Notes: generated from the sequence alone by a model not told the origin. 64,000 bases of DNA from Bacteroidales bacterium (GCA_017617475.1 JAFZWC010000022.1:1-64000); one strand, 5' to 3'; counted from the stretch's first letter, positions 7,012 to 16,246 are shown. Numbers and translations are program-made.

Positions 7012-10000
7012 ATGGCATTCGTACATCTCCATGTCCACACCCAGTACTCCATTCTGGACGGACAGTCTTCCATAGAAAACCTTTTCAACCGGGCCGAGGA
7101 GCTGGGGATGCCTGCGCTGGCCATTACTGACCACGGCAACATGTACGGCGTAAAAGAGTTCTTCAAATACGCCAAAAAGCATCCGGACATAAAGCCCATC
7201 ATCGGCTGTGAGGTATACGTCTCCAAAGGGGACCACCGCATCCACGACAAAGGCTACTACCACCTCATTCTGCTGGCCAAGAACTACACGGGTTATCTGA
7301 ATCTGGTGAAGATTGTGTCGGAGGGGCATATCAACGGCATGTATTACAGGCCCAGGGTAAGCCACGAGGTCATTGAGAAGTACCACGAGGGGCTCATCTG
7401 TTCGTCGGCCTGCCTGGCGGGAGAGGTTCCGCGCGCCATTGTGGCCCATGACGAAGCTGCCGTGGAAAAGGCCATCGAGTGGCACAAGAAGGTGTTCGGG
7501 GAAGATTATTACCTGGAGGTGATGAAGCACCGGACAGAGGTTCCCGGCCTCTCCAACGACCTCTACGAAAAGCAGTGCTACTACACGGAAGAAATCTTCA
7601 AACTGGCCGAAAAGCACGGCATCAAGGTGATTGCCACCAACGACGCCCACTTTGTGCGCAAAGAAGACGGCCCCGTGCACGACCGCCTTATCTGTCTCAC
7701 TACCAATTCTTATCTGGACGACCCTGACCGCCTGCGCTATACCCAGCAGGAGTATCTGAAGTCGGAAGAGGAGATGCTGGCGCTGTTCCCGGACCATCCG
7801 GAATGCCTGGCCAACACGCTGGAAGTGGCCGATAAGATTGAGCAGTATTCCATAGACCGGGACCCTGTGCTGCCGGTATTCGAGATTGATCCGGCGTTCA
7901 TGGCCGATATCGACAAATACCTGGAGCAATACAAGGACATCATAGACGCCGGCCGATGCGACAAGCACGGCACCTACCGCGGCGACGGCTTTTGTCATTC
8001 CGTGGCGTACCTGTGCCACCTGACGTTCAAAGGTGCGCACGAGCGTTACGGAGAAGTGCTTACGGAAGAGCAGCAGGAGCGCATAGACTTCGAGCTCAGG
8101 ACCATCTGCCGCATGGGCTTCCCGGACTATTTCCTCATTGTCCAGGATTATATTGCCGCCTCGCGCGCCATGGGCAGCATGGTGGGTCCGGGCCGTGGTT
8201 CGGCCGCTGGTTCAGTGGTGGCGTATTGCCTCAGAATCACCAACTTAGACCCCATCAAGTACCAGCTCCTGTTCGAGCGTTTCCTCAATCCGGACCGTAT
8301 CTCCATGCCGGATATTGACGTAGACTTTGAAGATCTGACCAAAGCCCACGATTATGTGGAGAAAAAGTACGGGGCCAGCCATGTTTCCCGCGTCATTACC
8401 TTCGGCACCATGGCCGCCAAGAGCGCCATCAAGGACGTGGCCCGCATCAGCCGGGTAAGCATTGACGAGAGCAACCGCCTTACCAAGATGGTTCCGGACC
8501 GCCTGAGCGAGAAAAAGGAAAAGAAATACCCCTTCAACCCCAAACTGGACGAGCTTAAGCCCGGGTTCAAGGTAATAGAAGAAGAGGTGGAAGAGGAAAA
8601 GGACGGCCAGATGGTCAAGGTCAAAAAGACCTTCCAGAAAGGCATGGAAGACGTGGACGTGAAGATTAACCTCAAAAACTGCTACCGCCTGGTGCCGGAG
8701 TTCATAGAAGAGCTCAACAACGGCCCGGAGATCAACAAAGAGGTGCTCAAATACGCCCAGGCGCTGGAGGGTTGCGTCCGCCAGGTGGGCATGCATGCCT
8801 GTGCCACCATCATCGGCCGGGGAGATCTAACGGACTACCTGCCCATCTGCCTGTCCAAAGATAAGGAAACGGGCGAGGATGTGCGTACTTCGCAGTACGA
8901 CGGTCACTATATTGAGGACGTGGGTATGCTCAAGATGGACTTCCTGGGCCTCATTACCCTGCAGATTATCCACAACTGCCTTAACCTTATCAAGGAGCAT
9001 CACGGAGAAGACATTGACATTGAGGCCATTCCCATTGACGACAAGCCCACCCTGGAGCTTTACGGCCGGGGCGACACCACCAGCGTGTTCCAGTTTGAAT
9101 CGGAAGGCATGAAGCAGTGGCTGCAGCGCCTGCGTCCGGAGCGTTTCGAAGACCTCATAGCCATGAACGCCCTGTATCGGCCCGGTCCCATGGATTATAT
9201 TCCGGACTTCGTGGCCCGAAAGCAGGGAGAGCAGGCCATTGAGTACGACCTTCCGGAAATGGAGAAGCGCCTGCAGGACACATACGGCATCACGGTGTAT
9301 CAGGAGCAGGTGATGCAACTGTCCCAGGATCTGGCCGGCTTTACCAAGGGTGAGGCCGACAAGCTCCGCAAGGCCATGGGAAAGAAGCAGATTGACATCC
9401 TGAACTCCCTCAAGGACAAGTTCATGACGGGCGGCATGGCCAACGGGCACCCGGAAAAGGTGCTGGACAAGATATGGAAGGACTGGGAGAAGTTTGCCCA
9501 GTATGCCTTCAACAAGTCCCACGCCACCTGCTACGCCTGGGTAAGCTACCAGACGGGCTGGCTCAAATGCCACTATCCGTCCGAGTTCTTCGCCTCTTGC
9601 CTGGACTGCGCCAAGAGCATGGAGGAAATCATCAAGATCATGGACGACTGCAAGGGCCATGGTATCAAGGTGTTAAGCCCCGACGTGAACGAAAGCTCCT
9701 CCCACTTTACCGTGAACAAGAACGGAGATGTCCGCTTTGCCCTGGGCTCCATCAAAGGCTTCGGCGCCAACGTGGTAGATGCCATCATTGCCGAAAGGGA
9801 AGAACACGGCCTGTTCACAGACATCTACGATTTTGTGGAGCGCATGGCCGGCAACGTGAACCGCAAGAGCTTCGAGAGCCTGGTGAATTCCGGCGCCTTC
9901 GACAGCCTGGGCCACAAACGCAGCCTGTACTTCCAGCCCGGCCGTGGAGGTGAACTGTTTGTAGATCAGCTGGTCCGCTATGGCGAATTGTATAAGGAAG

Positions 10001-10785
10001 ACTCTCTCTCCGGAGGCGTTTCCCTTTTCGGAGACATGGAAGAAATGAAGCCTGAGCGGCCTGCCATGCCAGACAGCGAAGGAGAGCTGGACATCATGGA
10101 GATGCTCCAGAAGGAAAAAGAGCTGGTGGGCATGTACCTTAGCTCCCACCCGCTGGACCGCTACCGCTTTGAGATAGACAATTTCTGCAATTGCAAAATG
10201 GCCGATTTAAACACCTTCGTGGCCGATTGTGAAAGCAAAAAGCAGACGGCCAAGGTATATGTGGCCGGCATAGTGACAGATTTCAAGCAACTTACCACCA
10301 AGACGGGCAAGCCTTATTCCCGCACCATCCTGGAAGATTACAGCGGCTCGTACGAGCTCACGCTCTTCGGCAAAGACCACGAGCTGTTCATGCAGTACAT
10401 GACCCCCCGCGCTACGCTGTTTTTAGAGGGCGTAGTGGAAGAAAAATTCTTTGTGAAGGCCGAGGAGCGTGCGCAGGGTAAAACTTCGCCATACGCCTTT
10501 AAATTGCGCAAAGTGACGCTGCTGGGAAACATTTCAGACGACATCCTGGCCGGCTTCTGCATGGACATCACTACACCCATGCTCACCCAGCAGTTCCGCA
10601 AAGACCTGGTATCCGTTGTCAAGAAGCACAAGGGCAACATTCCGCTCACCCTCTTCCTGTACGACCCCGTCACCCGCTACCGTATCCAATTCTATTCCAA
10701 GAAGTTCCAGGTAGCCGTCACTTCCGAATTCCTGCAGGATCTTCACCGTATAGGAATTGACAAGTACGAGGTGAACAGAAAATAA
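7012..10785 (+). CDS. dnaE: DNA polymerase III alpha subunit
   Basis: This is the replicative polymerase subunit of 1257 residues, the normal size for DnaE in this phylum. The N-terminal PHP domain opens with HLHVHTQYSILDG. The polymerase core contains GRGSAAGS near 394 and the catalytic PDIDVDF near 433-439. A SLFGD sequence near 1004 sits where the internal sliding-clamp-binding motif of DnaE is found. An OB-fold region follows at about 1070-1160. It stands alone between the island's repeat and a bidirectional terminator. A TGTTGATAA DnaA-box-like 9-mer at 6961-6969 lies just upstream, which may be chance. Confidence 0.98.
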   Translation: MAFVHLHVHTQYSILDGQSSIENLFNRAEELGMPALAITDHGNMYGVKEFFKYAKKHPDIKPIIGCEVYVSKGDHRIHDKGYYHLILLAKNYTGYLNLVKIVSEGHINGMYYRPRVSHEVIEKYHEGLICSSACLAGEVPRAIVAHDEAAVEKAIEWHKKVFGEDYYLEVMKHRTEVPGLSNDLYEKQCYYTEEIFKLAEKHGIKVIATNDAHFVRKEDGPVHDRLICLTTNSYLDDPDRLRYTQQEYLKSEEEMLALFPDHPECLANTLEVADKIEQYSIDRDPVLPVFEIDPAFMADIDKYLEQYKDIIDAGRCDKHGTYRGDGFCHSVAYLCHLTFKGAHERYGEVLTEEQQERIDFELRTICRMGFPDYFLIVQDYIAASRAMGSMVGPGRGSAAGSVVAYCLRITNLDPIKYQLLFERFLNPDRISMPDIDVDFEDLTKAHDYVEKKYGASHVSRVITFGTMAAKSAIKDVARISRVSIDESNRLTKMVPDRLSEKKEKKYPFNPKLDELKPGFKVIEEEVEEEKDGQMVKVKKTFQKGMEDVDVKINLKNCYRLVPEFIEELNNGPEINKEVLKYAQALEGCVRQVGMHACATIIGRGDLTDYLPICLSKDKETGEDVRTSQYDGHYIEDVGMLKMDFLGLITLQIIHNCLNLIKEHHGEDIDIEAIPIDDKPTLELYGRGDTTSVFQFESEGMKQWLQRLRPERFEDLIAMNALYRPGPMDYIPDFVARKQGEQAIEYDLPEMEKRLQDTYGITVYQEQVMQLSQDLAGFTKGEADKLRKAMGKKQIDILNSLKDKFMTGGMANGHPEKVLDKIWKDWEKFAQYAFNKSHATCYAWVSYQTGWLKCHYPSEFFASCLDCAKSMEEIIKIMDDCKGHGIKVLSPDVNESSSHFTVNKNGDVRFALGSIKGFGANVVDAIIAEREEHGLFTDIYDFVERMAGNVNRKSFESLVNSGAFDSLGHKRSLYFQPGRGGELFVDQLVRYGELYKEDSLSGGVSLFGDMEEMKPERPAMPDSEGELDIMEMLQKEKELVGMYLSSHPLDRYRFEIDNFCNCKMADLNTFVADCESKKQTAKVYVAGIVTDFKQLTTKTGKPYSRTILEDYSGSYELTLFGKDHELFMQYMTPRATLFLEGVVEEKFFVKAEERAQGKTSPYAFKLRKVTLLGNISDDILAGFCMDITTPMLTQQFRKDLVSVVKKHKGNIPLTLFLYDPVTRYRIQFYSKKFQVAVTSEFLQDLHRIGIDKYEVNRK

Positions 10786-10813
10786 AAGACTCTGGGGTTT
10801 CCAGAGTCTTTTT
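10786..10813. terminator. Bidirectional terminator between dnaE and the DUF4923 gene
   Basis: A perfect stem, AAAGACTCTGG with CCAGAGTCTTT and a short GGTTT loop, is flanked by A and T runs. It sits between convergent genes and can serve both. Confidence 0.9.
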
Positions 10814-10833
10814 ATTATCCTGTCGGCCTTTGC

Positions 10834-11448
10834 CTATTTGCTCATCTTGAAGCCCAGGCGGAAGTTGTCGTAGCCGTCGGCCAGTTTTACGATAGAACCC
10901 AGCCCGGAGGAGCTCTGGCCCAGCGTGGAGGCTATTTTTTTGATGAGGGCCATGGCTTTGTTCACGGGGAAAACCATCTTTACATTGCCCAGGCTGGATT
11001 CCAGGGAGCCGGTCATACTCAGATACTGGAATTTCTTGCCGAAAACCAGGGATATGGTCTTCTCGCCGTCACCCACCGTGAAGGTGCCGGGGATGGAGAG
11101 TTTGCCCACGTTCAGGGTGAACGTCTTGTCTTCAGAGTTGAAGGTGAAGGACATGGCGCCGGGCTTGATGCCCACCTTGGAGAGGTAGCCGTCGGCCTTG
11201 GTTTCAATGGCCGATGTGGCTGCGGTGCCCGCCAGGTTGGTGAGGAGGCCGCCTTCCGAGCTGGTGGCCGATACGGCAACACCGTTATAAGTATATGTAC
11301 CATTGAGGCTTATGGGTGCAGAATAAATGACGCCGGCGGCGTTGGAAATGACATTACCCAAGCTACCCAGCTTGTCCAAAATGCTCTGGGCGTTCATGGA
11401 GACGCTGAATGCCGCCGCCACTACGATAAGGGAAACGAGTTTTTTCAT
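10834..11448 (-). CDS. Secreted DUF4923 family protein
   Basis: The 204-residue protein begins with a clear signal peptide (MKKLVSLIVVAAAFSVSMNAQ) lacking a lipobox Cys, so it is probably periplasmic. The rest is rich in short beta-strand patterns. It has the layout of the Bacteroidetes DUF4923 family, including a conserved start like SILDKLG and a C-terminal GYDNFRLGFKM. The function of this family is not known. It is transcribed convergently with dnaE and starts about 12 bp after the stop of the ThiL-like gene, so the two are likely cotranscribed. Confidence 0.75.
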   Translation of the reverse strand: MKKLVSLIVVAAAFSVSMNAQSILDKLGSLGNVISNAAGVIYSAPISLNGTYTYNGVAVSATSSEGGLLTNLAGTAATSAIETKADGYLSKVGIKPGAMSFTFNSEDKTFTLNVGKLSIPGTFTVGDGEKTISLVFGKKFQYLSMTGSLESSLGNVKMVFPVNKAMALIKKIASTLGQSSSGLGSIVKLADGYDNFRLGFKMSK

Positions 11449-11460
11449 GATATTGTTTGT

Positions 11461-12465
11461 TTATTCATTATCTTCTTGCCATCCCTGTGCTTTCACGGGG
11501 AATTCCAAACCCTCCGGTGTTACCAAAACCGTGCCGGCCTCCGGCTGGGCCAGGTGGCCGATTACGTCAAAGGTCTGAAATTCCCGGCGGAACTTCTCCA
11601 GATGCAGGATGGGCACCACAAAGAGCAGACGGTTGTCGTCTCCTCCGTTCATGGCGGCCGATACGGGATCCATATCCAGCTCCTTGCCCAACTGGAAGCT
11701 GTTGCCCTCGAAAGGGATCTTGTCGGCATAAACCTTGGCTCCCAGGCCGCTGTCGCGCGTGAGGCGCTTGAGGGCGTCCGAGAGGCCGCGGGTTACGAAA
11801 TAACCGTAAGAAGGGTAGATTTCCGCGTCTTCCAGGCGGGAAACCACCGAGGCGTCCAGTTCCGGACGGAGGTATGCCCCCACCAGCATCTTGTACTGGG
11901 TCATGTCCGGCTGGGTACCGTCGGCCTCAAACTTTCTGGCGCCGCGTTCCAGCACCTGCAGGCCCAGATAAGCAGCACCCAGACTGCCGGAAACGCAGAT
12001 AAGGTCTTTGGATTTGGCGGCCATGCGGCGCTTTTCCGTAAGCGTTGCGGTTTCGCCGGTGGCCGACAGGGAAAGGTACAAACCATTATTGGAGGGCTGC
12101 AAATCCAGGTTTACGGCCTCGAAACCATGTTCCTTTGCCGCCACCGTAATGCCCATCCACAAGTCCTTGATTTGCGGGAAATCCAGTTTGGCCGATATGC
12201 CCAGCACCACATTCAGGAGCTTGGGGGCGGCCAGGGCAGCGTAGAGCTCTCCAACAACGCCCACTACACATTTATAGCCCAGGTGCTTCAAGGGAAAATA
12301 GACCAGGTTGAAGTCTATGCCTTCCAGATACATGCGGGAAGCCGTAGTAATGCGGCCGCCCTTGGCGGAAGTATAACTGAGCCCGCTCACAGGATTATAT
12401 GCCGACAGCTGATAGAGCTGCTCTATCGCCTGGATCTTGCCTATTTCGGAGAATGTTTCTGCCAT
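11461..12465 (-). CDS. AIR-synthase-related / ThiL-like protein with degenerate active site
   Basis: The protein aligns by eye with thiamine-monophosphate kinase (ThiL) and the PurM/AIR synthase superfamily. YLEGIDFNLVYFPLKHLGYK matches the family's EGVHF...P...LGYKA block and MNGGDDNRLLFVV matches its SGGEDYELLF block. However, the metal/ATP-binding aspartates appear lost: the N-terminal GDDA and TTD motifs read as GGRITTAS, TGTLGDA reads as SGSLGAA, and DISDGL reads as FVTRGL. It may be a non-catalytic paralogue or have another substrate. I chose the ATG at 12465 because the in-frame TTG at 12489 lies inside a TACCTTTG promoter box. Confidence 0.65.
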   Translation of the reverse strand: MAETFSEIGKIQAIEQLYQLSAYNPVSGLSYTSAKGGRITTASRMYLEGIDFNLVYFPLKHLGYKCVVGVVGELYAALAAPKLLNVVLGISAKLDFPQIKDLWMGITVAAKEHGFEAVNLDLQPSNNGLYLSLSATGETATLTEKRRMAAKSKDLICVSGSLGAAYLGLQVLERGARKFEADGTQPDMTQYKMLVGAYLRPELDASVVSRLEDAEIYPSYGYFVTRGLSDALKRLTRDSGLGAKVYADKIPFEGNSFQLGKELDMDPVSAAMNGGDDNRLLFVVPILHLEKFRREFQTFDVIGHLAQPEAGTVLVTPEGLEFPVKAQGWQEDNE

Positions 12466-12486
12466 GAATGTACCTGATATATTATG

Positions 12487-12494
12487 CAAAGGTA
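12487..12494 (-). promoter_or_regulatory. TAnnTTTG promoter box for the ThiL-like gene
   Basis: TACCTTTG on the minus strand, 21 bp upstream of the chosen ATG. It argues against the longer TTG start. Confidence 0.6.
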
Positions 12495-12517
12495 AAAAAT
12501 TTTTCCGGATGATATAC

Positions 12518-12552
12518 GAAAAGGGCCCCGCAGGTTTCTGCAGGGCCCTTTT
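12518..12552 (-). terminator. Terminator after tonB
   Basis: A long perfect stem (AAAAGGGCCC/GGGCCCTTTT with GCAG/CTGC inside) lies 14 bp beyond the tonB stop, with a T run on the minus strand. Confidence 0.9.
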
Positions 12553-12565
12553 AAGCTTGGCTCGT

Positions 12566-13258
12566 TTAGCGGAGCTGGAAGATCACAGGGAAGGTGTAGG
12601 TAACCTTTACGGCGCGGTCACGCTGACGGCCAGGGGTCCACTTGGGGGAGCTGGAAACCACGCGAACGGCTTCCTTGTCCAGGGACTCATCAACGCCACG
12701 GAGAACGCGGACGTTGGTCACGCGGCCGTCGGCCTCTACGGTGAACTGGAGGGTTACACGGCCCTGCACACCATTTTCCTTAGCGATTTCCGGATAAACC
12801 AGACGGGAATTCACCCACTTGGAGAACTCGTTGGCGTCGCCACCCTGGAAGGAAGGCTTCTTTTCTACGAGCTGGAAAGGAATGGCTTCTTCTTCCACTT
12901 CTTCCTCTTCCACAGCGGCTTCCTTATAGTCCTGAATCTCAAAGGCCTGGTTGTTGTCTTCCAGGTTCATGAACAGGTCGTCGTCCAGTTTGATGTCGTC
13001 GTCCACGATGTCGATCTGGTCACTCAGGACGGGGATGCTGGGAGCCTCGGGCGGGGGCGGAGGGAGCTCATTCTGGATAGCCACCATCTCTTCTTCAATC
13101 ACGGCCTGGGTGGTGTCTTCAAGAACAGCCACTTTGGCTTCTTTGGAAGAGTAGTTGAAGGCCAAATACACAATGCCGAGAGCTACGACAAGGCCAATCT
13201 CGGTGAAGAGCAGGCGCTTGTTCTCAAGGCTGGCTTTGGGGGATTTCTTTACTTCCAT
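12566..13258 (-). CDS. tonB: TonB-family energy transducer
   Basis: The 230-residue protein spans the inner membrane once (about 18-34) and ends in a TonB C-terminal domain with YPEIAKENGVQGRVTLQF and a final WTPGRQRDRAVKVTYTFPV, the usual ending of the Bacteroidetes type. It would pass proton-motive energy to outer-membrane receptors such as the SusC-like and FecA-like proteins in this window. The periplasmic linker has only one short proline run (PPPPPEAP). It is otherwise strongly acidic, with EEEEVEEE near 119-126. No ExbB/ExbD genes are next to it. Confidence 0.92.
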   Translation of the reverse strand: MEVKKSPKASLENKRLLFTEIGLVVALGIVYLAFNYSSKEAKVAVLEDTTQAVIEEEMVAIQNELPPPPPEAPSIPVLSDQIDIVDDDIKLDDDLFMNLEDNNQAFEIQDYKEAAVEEEEVEEEAIPFQLVEKKPSFQGGDANEFSKWVNSRLVYPEIAKENGVQGRVTLQFTVEADGRVTNVRVLRGVDESLDKEAVRVVSSSPKWTPGRQRDRAVKVTYTFPVIFQLR

Positions 13259-13291
13259 GGTTATTGATTTTATGGGTTTATTTCTCTAATG

Positions 13292-13299
13292 CAAAGATG
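13292..13299 (-). promoter_or_regulatory. Weak TAnnTTTG-like box for tonB
   Basis: CATCTTTG on the minus strand 33 bp upstream of the tonB ATG; one mismatch from the consensus. The remaining 13300-13471 is an AT-rich spacer with a small hairpin over the end of the next gene. Confidence 0.35.
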
Positions 13300-13471
13300 C
13301 GAAGGATTTTTTGGCACTCCAAATTATCCTTAAAAAAGAATCTCGCATTTTTGTTTCATTAACCCCTTGAAGATAAGGCGTTTACCACAGAGGCGCAAAA
13401 AAACAATCTCGCAAAGGCCCATTTTAGTGTTGAAAACCCGTACTTTTTGGCCGTTTACCACCAAAAAACAA

Positions 13472-14110
13472 TTAGTGGTCTAAACAGGCCAGGAAGAGGC
13501 CTTTATCCGCACTTTCAGAGGCTTTTATCCGCTCTTTCAGGCGATAAAGGCGGTTGTAAACATAGGGTTTGTCCTTCTCAAGAAGGGTGGAAATGGTGGT
13601 GGAAGAGAACCCGGAAGCGGCAAAGAGGTAAAGGAGGTAGTCTTCCTGTTTCAACTTCGGAAAAGTGTTCCTCAGTTTGGTCATAACGCCGTCGGCATTT
13701 TCGTTGAGAGCCTGCTCCAATTGCTTCTGAACTCCTTCATCAGCCCTCAAACCTTCTACTATAGAACGGACTTCCTTAACGATACGAGGCTGTAGGTTTT
13801 CCGTCCCTTCGTAGATGTAATATTGCTCGCACAGACGGTCTAAAGTATTGAAATTCTGGCTGGTAGAGCGCTGCCGAAGGGCCCCCAGACGGGCCTGGAG
13901 ATCCTCTGCGATGGACATGATACGCTCGTTTTCCTGGCGTTCTTCCAGCAGTTGCTTCTCCAATTGGGCTTTTCGGGCCCAGAAATACAGAACCAAGGTG
14001 GCCAGAATGGCCGTAATCAGCAGAAAAAGCGGCCCATAATCCTGACTATCCCCCCGGACACAAGAGGCCGAGAGGATAGCCAAAGTTATGATTACAAGCG
14101 CTTTTCGCAT
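13472..14110 (-). CDS. Membrane-anchored coiled-coil protein with C-terminal HTH-like region
   Basis: The 212-residue protein has a signal/lipobox-like start (ILSASC), one transmembrane helix at about 27-44, a long charged coiled coil at about 47-80, and a C-terminal segment containing LLYLFAASGFSSTTISTLL and a YVYNRLYRLKERI helix. This resembles the C-terminal half of Bacteroidetes TPR-TM-coiled-coil-HTH regulators (DUF6377-like). The N-terminal TPR sensor region of those roughly 550-residue proteins is absent here. Whether it still binds DNA is unknown. It starts 5 bp after the glyQS stop, so it is in that operon. Confidence 0.55.
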   Translation of the reverse strand: MRKALVIITLAILSASCVRGDSQDYGPLFLLITAILATLVLYFWARKAQLEKQLLEERQENERIMSIAEDLQARLGALRQRSTSQNFNTLDRLCEQYYIYEGTENLQPRIVKEVRSIVEGLRADEGVQKQLEQALNENADGVMTKLRNTFPKLKQEDYLLYLFAASGFSSTTISTLLEKDKPYVYNRLYRLKERIKASESADKGLFLACLDH

Positions 14111-14115
14111 AAATG

Positions 14116-15654
14116 TTACAGGTTGCGGAGAAGGTTGGTGAGAGAGACCTTCTTCTCAATCATGGCACGGAGATCTTCAATCTTCACGCGCTCCTGTTTC
14201 ATGGTGTCGCGCTCGCGCACGGTGACGCAGCCGTCATTCAGGGAATCGTGGTCCACGGTTACGCAGAAAGGAGTGCCGATGGCATCCTGGCGGCGATAAC
14301 GCTTGCCGATGGAGTCTTTCTCGTCGTACTGGTAGGAGAAATCGTACTTGAGCTCGTCTACCACCTTCTGGGCAAGCTCCGGCAGGCCGTCTTTCTTCAC
14401 CAGCGGCATCACAGCCACTTTGATGGGGGCCAGCGGGGCAGGAATGCGCATCACAACACGCTCCTCGCCATTTTCCAGCTGCTCTACAGTATAGGAGTGG
14501 GAAAGTACGGCAAGAACCATGCGGTCCACGCCGATGGAGGTCTCAATCACGTAAGGAGTATAGGACGTATTCTCCTCAGGATCAAAGTATTCAATCTTCT
14601 TGCCGGAGAATTTCTGGTGGTTGCCCAGGTCGAAGTTGGTGCGGCTGTGGATGCCTTCCAGTTCCTTGAAGCCGAAGGGGAAGTTGAACTCGATATCCGT
14701 GGCGGCGTTGGCGTAGTGGGCCAGCTTTTCGTGGTCGTGGAAACGGTAATTCTCGGCACCCATTCCCAGGTTCACGTGCCATTTCATACGGGTTTCCTTC
14801 CATTTCTTAAACCAATCCAGCTCGGTTCCGGGCTTGATGAAGAACTGCATTTCCATCTGCTCGAACTCGCGCATGCGGAAGATAAACTGGCGGGCAACAA
14901 TTTCGTTACGGAAGGCCTTGCCAATCTGGGCGATACCGAAAGGAATCTTCATGCGGCCGGTCTTCTGGACGTTCAGATAGTTCACAAATATGCCCTGGGC
15001 GGTCTCCGGACGCAGATAAATGAGGTTGGCGCCGTCGGCCGTGGAACCCATGGAGGTAGAGAACATCAGGTTGAACTGACGCACCTCGGTCCAGTTGCAG
15101 GTGCCGGAAATGGGGCACACAATGTTGCAGTCAATAATGATCTGACGGTACTCGGCAAAGTCGTTGGCCTTCTCGGCGGCCACATAACGGTTGTGGACCT
15201 CGTCGTATTTGGCCTTTTCACGCAGCACGTTGGGGTTGGTGGCCCGGAACTGGGCCTCGTCAAAGGCGTCTCCGAACTTCTTTTTACCCTTAGCGACCTC
15301 TTTTTCAATCTTTTCCTCAATCTTGCCCAGGTAATCTTCGATGAGGACATCGGCCCTGTAGCGCTTCTTGGAATCCTTGTTGTCGATGAGGGGGTCGTTG
15401 AAGGCACCCACATGGCCGGAGGCCTCCCAAATGCGGGGATGCATGAAAATGGCGGAGTCAATGCCCACGATGTTCTCGTTAAGGCGGGTCATTGCCTCCC
15501 ACCAGTAGTTTTTGATGTTGTTCTTGAGCTGGACACCCATCTGGCCGTAGTCATAAACAGCGGCCAGGCCGTCGTAAATCTCACTGGAAGGGAAGATGAA
15601 GCCATATTCCTTGCAGTGAGCTACCAGCACTTTAAAAAGTTCATCTTGTGTCAT
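14116..15654 (-). CDS. glyQS: Glycyl-tRNA synthetase, eukaryote/archaea-type (alpha2)
   Basis: This class II synthetase of 512 residues charges tRNA-Gly. It shows the dimeric-type N-terminus (EYGFIFPSSEIYDGLAAVYDYG), motif 2 (AFRNEI followed by IFRMREFEQMEM) and motif 3 (GVDRMVLAVL). The chosen ATG at 15654 starts MTQDELFKVL; the frame extends 4 codons further upstream to an unlikely start. The bacterial two-subunit form (GlyQ + GlyS) is not present here, as expected for Bacteroidetes. A promoter box (15759-15766) lies upstream of a dispersed hairpin repeat, so the repeat is probably in the mRNA leader. Confidence 0.97.
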   Translation of the reverse strand: MTQDELFKVLVAHCKEYGFIFPSSEIYDGLAAVYDYGQMGVQLKNNIKNYWWEAMTRLNENIVGIDSAIFMHPRIWEASGHVGAFNDPLIDNKDSKKRYRADVLIEDYLGKIEEKIEKEVAKGKKKFGDAFDEAQFRATNPNVLREKAKYDEVHNRYVAAEKANDFAEYRQIIIDCNIVCPISGTCNWTEVRQFNLMFSTSMGSTADGANLIYLRPETAQGIFVNYLNVQKTGRMKIPFGIAQIGKAFRNEIVARQFIFRMREFEQMEMQFFIKPGTELDWFKKWKETRMKWHVNLGMGAENYRFHDHEKLAHYANAATDIEFNFPFGFKELEGIHSRTNFDLGNHQKFSGKKIEYFDPEENTSYTPYVIETSIGVDRMVLAVLSHSYTVEQLENGEERVVMRIPAPLAPIKVAVMPLVKKDGLPELAQKVVDELKYDFSYQYDEKDSIGKRYRRQDAIGTPFCVTVDHDSLNDGCVTVRERDTMKQERVKIEDLRAMIEKKVSLTNLLRNL

Positions 15655-15680
15655 ATAGCAAAACAAATTATTGTCTTATC

Positions 15681-15748
15681 TCAGATTCTTCGCTTCGCTC
15701 AGAATGACAGACTTGTCATCCTGAGGCCCGATGGGCCGAAGGATCTGT
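15681..15748. repeat. Dispersed hairpin repeat, inverted pair
   Basis: A unit reading CAGATTCTTCG...CAGAATGACA (15682-15709) faces an inverted unit TGTCATCCTGAGG...AAGGATCTG (15715-15748). The first has ATTCT/AGAAT arms and the second ATCCT/AGGAT arms, so each keeps its own pairing. It is located in the presumed leader of glyQS. Confidence 0.85.
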
Positions 15749-15758
15749 ATTTAGCCTG

Positions 15759-15766
15759 CAAATTTA
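15759..15766 (-). promoter_or_regulatory. TAnnTTTG promoter box for glyQS
   Basis: TAAATTTG on the minus strand overlapping the folK stop codon, followed by a roughly 100-bp leader that contains a dispersed repeat pair. Confidence 0.5.
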
Positions 15767-16246
15767 CTCAAATATTTCGGGAAACGCCTCTCTTACGGCC
15801 GGTTTCGAGATCTCCAGCAGGGGCTTTTTCACGAAATCCCGTTGGCCGATCAGGGGGTGTGGAATTGTAAGCTCGTCTGTATTAACGATTTCCGTGCCGT
15901 AGAGAAGGATGTCAATATCAATGGGGCGATTGTGGTACACGCGCTTTCCTTCGGCATCAAAAAGCGCCTCTTCCGTTCTTCCCAGGGCCTTTTCTACTTC
16001 TTTCACCTGGCGAAGAATCTCTGTCGCATGTTCCTGGGGCGTTCCTTTACGCACGGGCCGATACAGGACGCACAAGTTCAAGAAATCCGGCCCGTCAAAG
16101 CCCCAGGCGGGAGAAGAAACTATGCGGGATATGCGCTCCGGGTGCATCCCAAAGGCCTGGTCCAGCAGATTCATGGCCTTCAGCAGGTTCAGATCCCGGT
16201 CTCCTTCGTTGGATCCCAGCCCCAGAAATACGTCTACGCGTTCCAT
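15764..16246 (-). CDS. folK: 2-amino-4-hydroxy-6-hydroxymethyldihydropteridine pyrophosphokinase
   Basis: This 160-residue enzyme transfers pyrophosphate from ATP to hydroxymethyldihydropterin in folate synthesis. VFLGLGSNEGDR at the N-terminus, the RPIDIDILLYG block and IPHPLIGQRDFVKKPLLEI near the C-terminus are diagnostic. Its ATG directly abuts the stop of the DUF59 gene, so they form an operon although the pathways differ. Confidence 0.96.
   Translation of the reverse strand: MERVDVFLGLGSNEGDRDLNLLKAMNLLDQAFGMHPERISRIVSSPAWGFDGPDFLNLCVLYRPVRKGTPQEHATEILRQVKEVEKALGRTEEALFDAEGKRVYHNRPIDIDILLYGTEIVNTDELTIPHPLIGQRDFVKKPLLEISKPAVREAFPEIFE

Noticed and set aside
13453..13482. ACCAC/GTGGT hairpin over the stop of the membrane HTH gene as a terminator
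   Set aside because: Only 5 paired bases with the T run in the loop; too weak to call.
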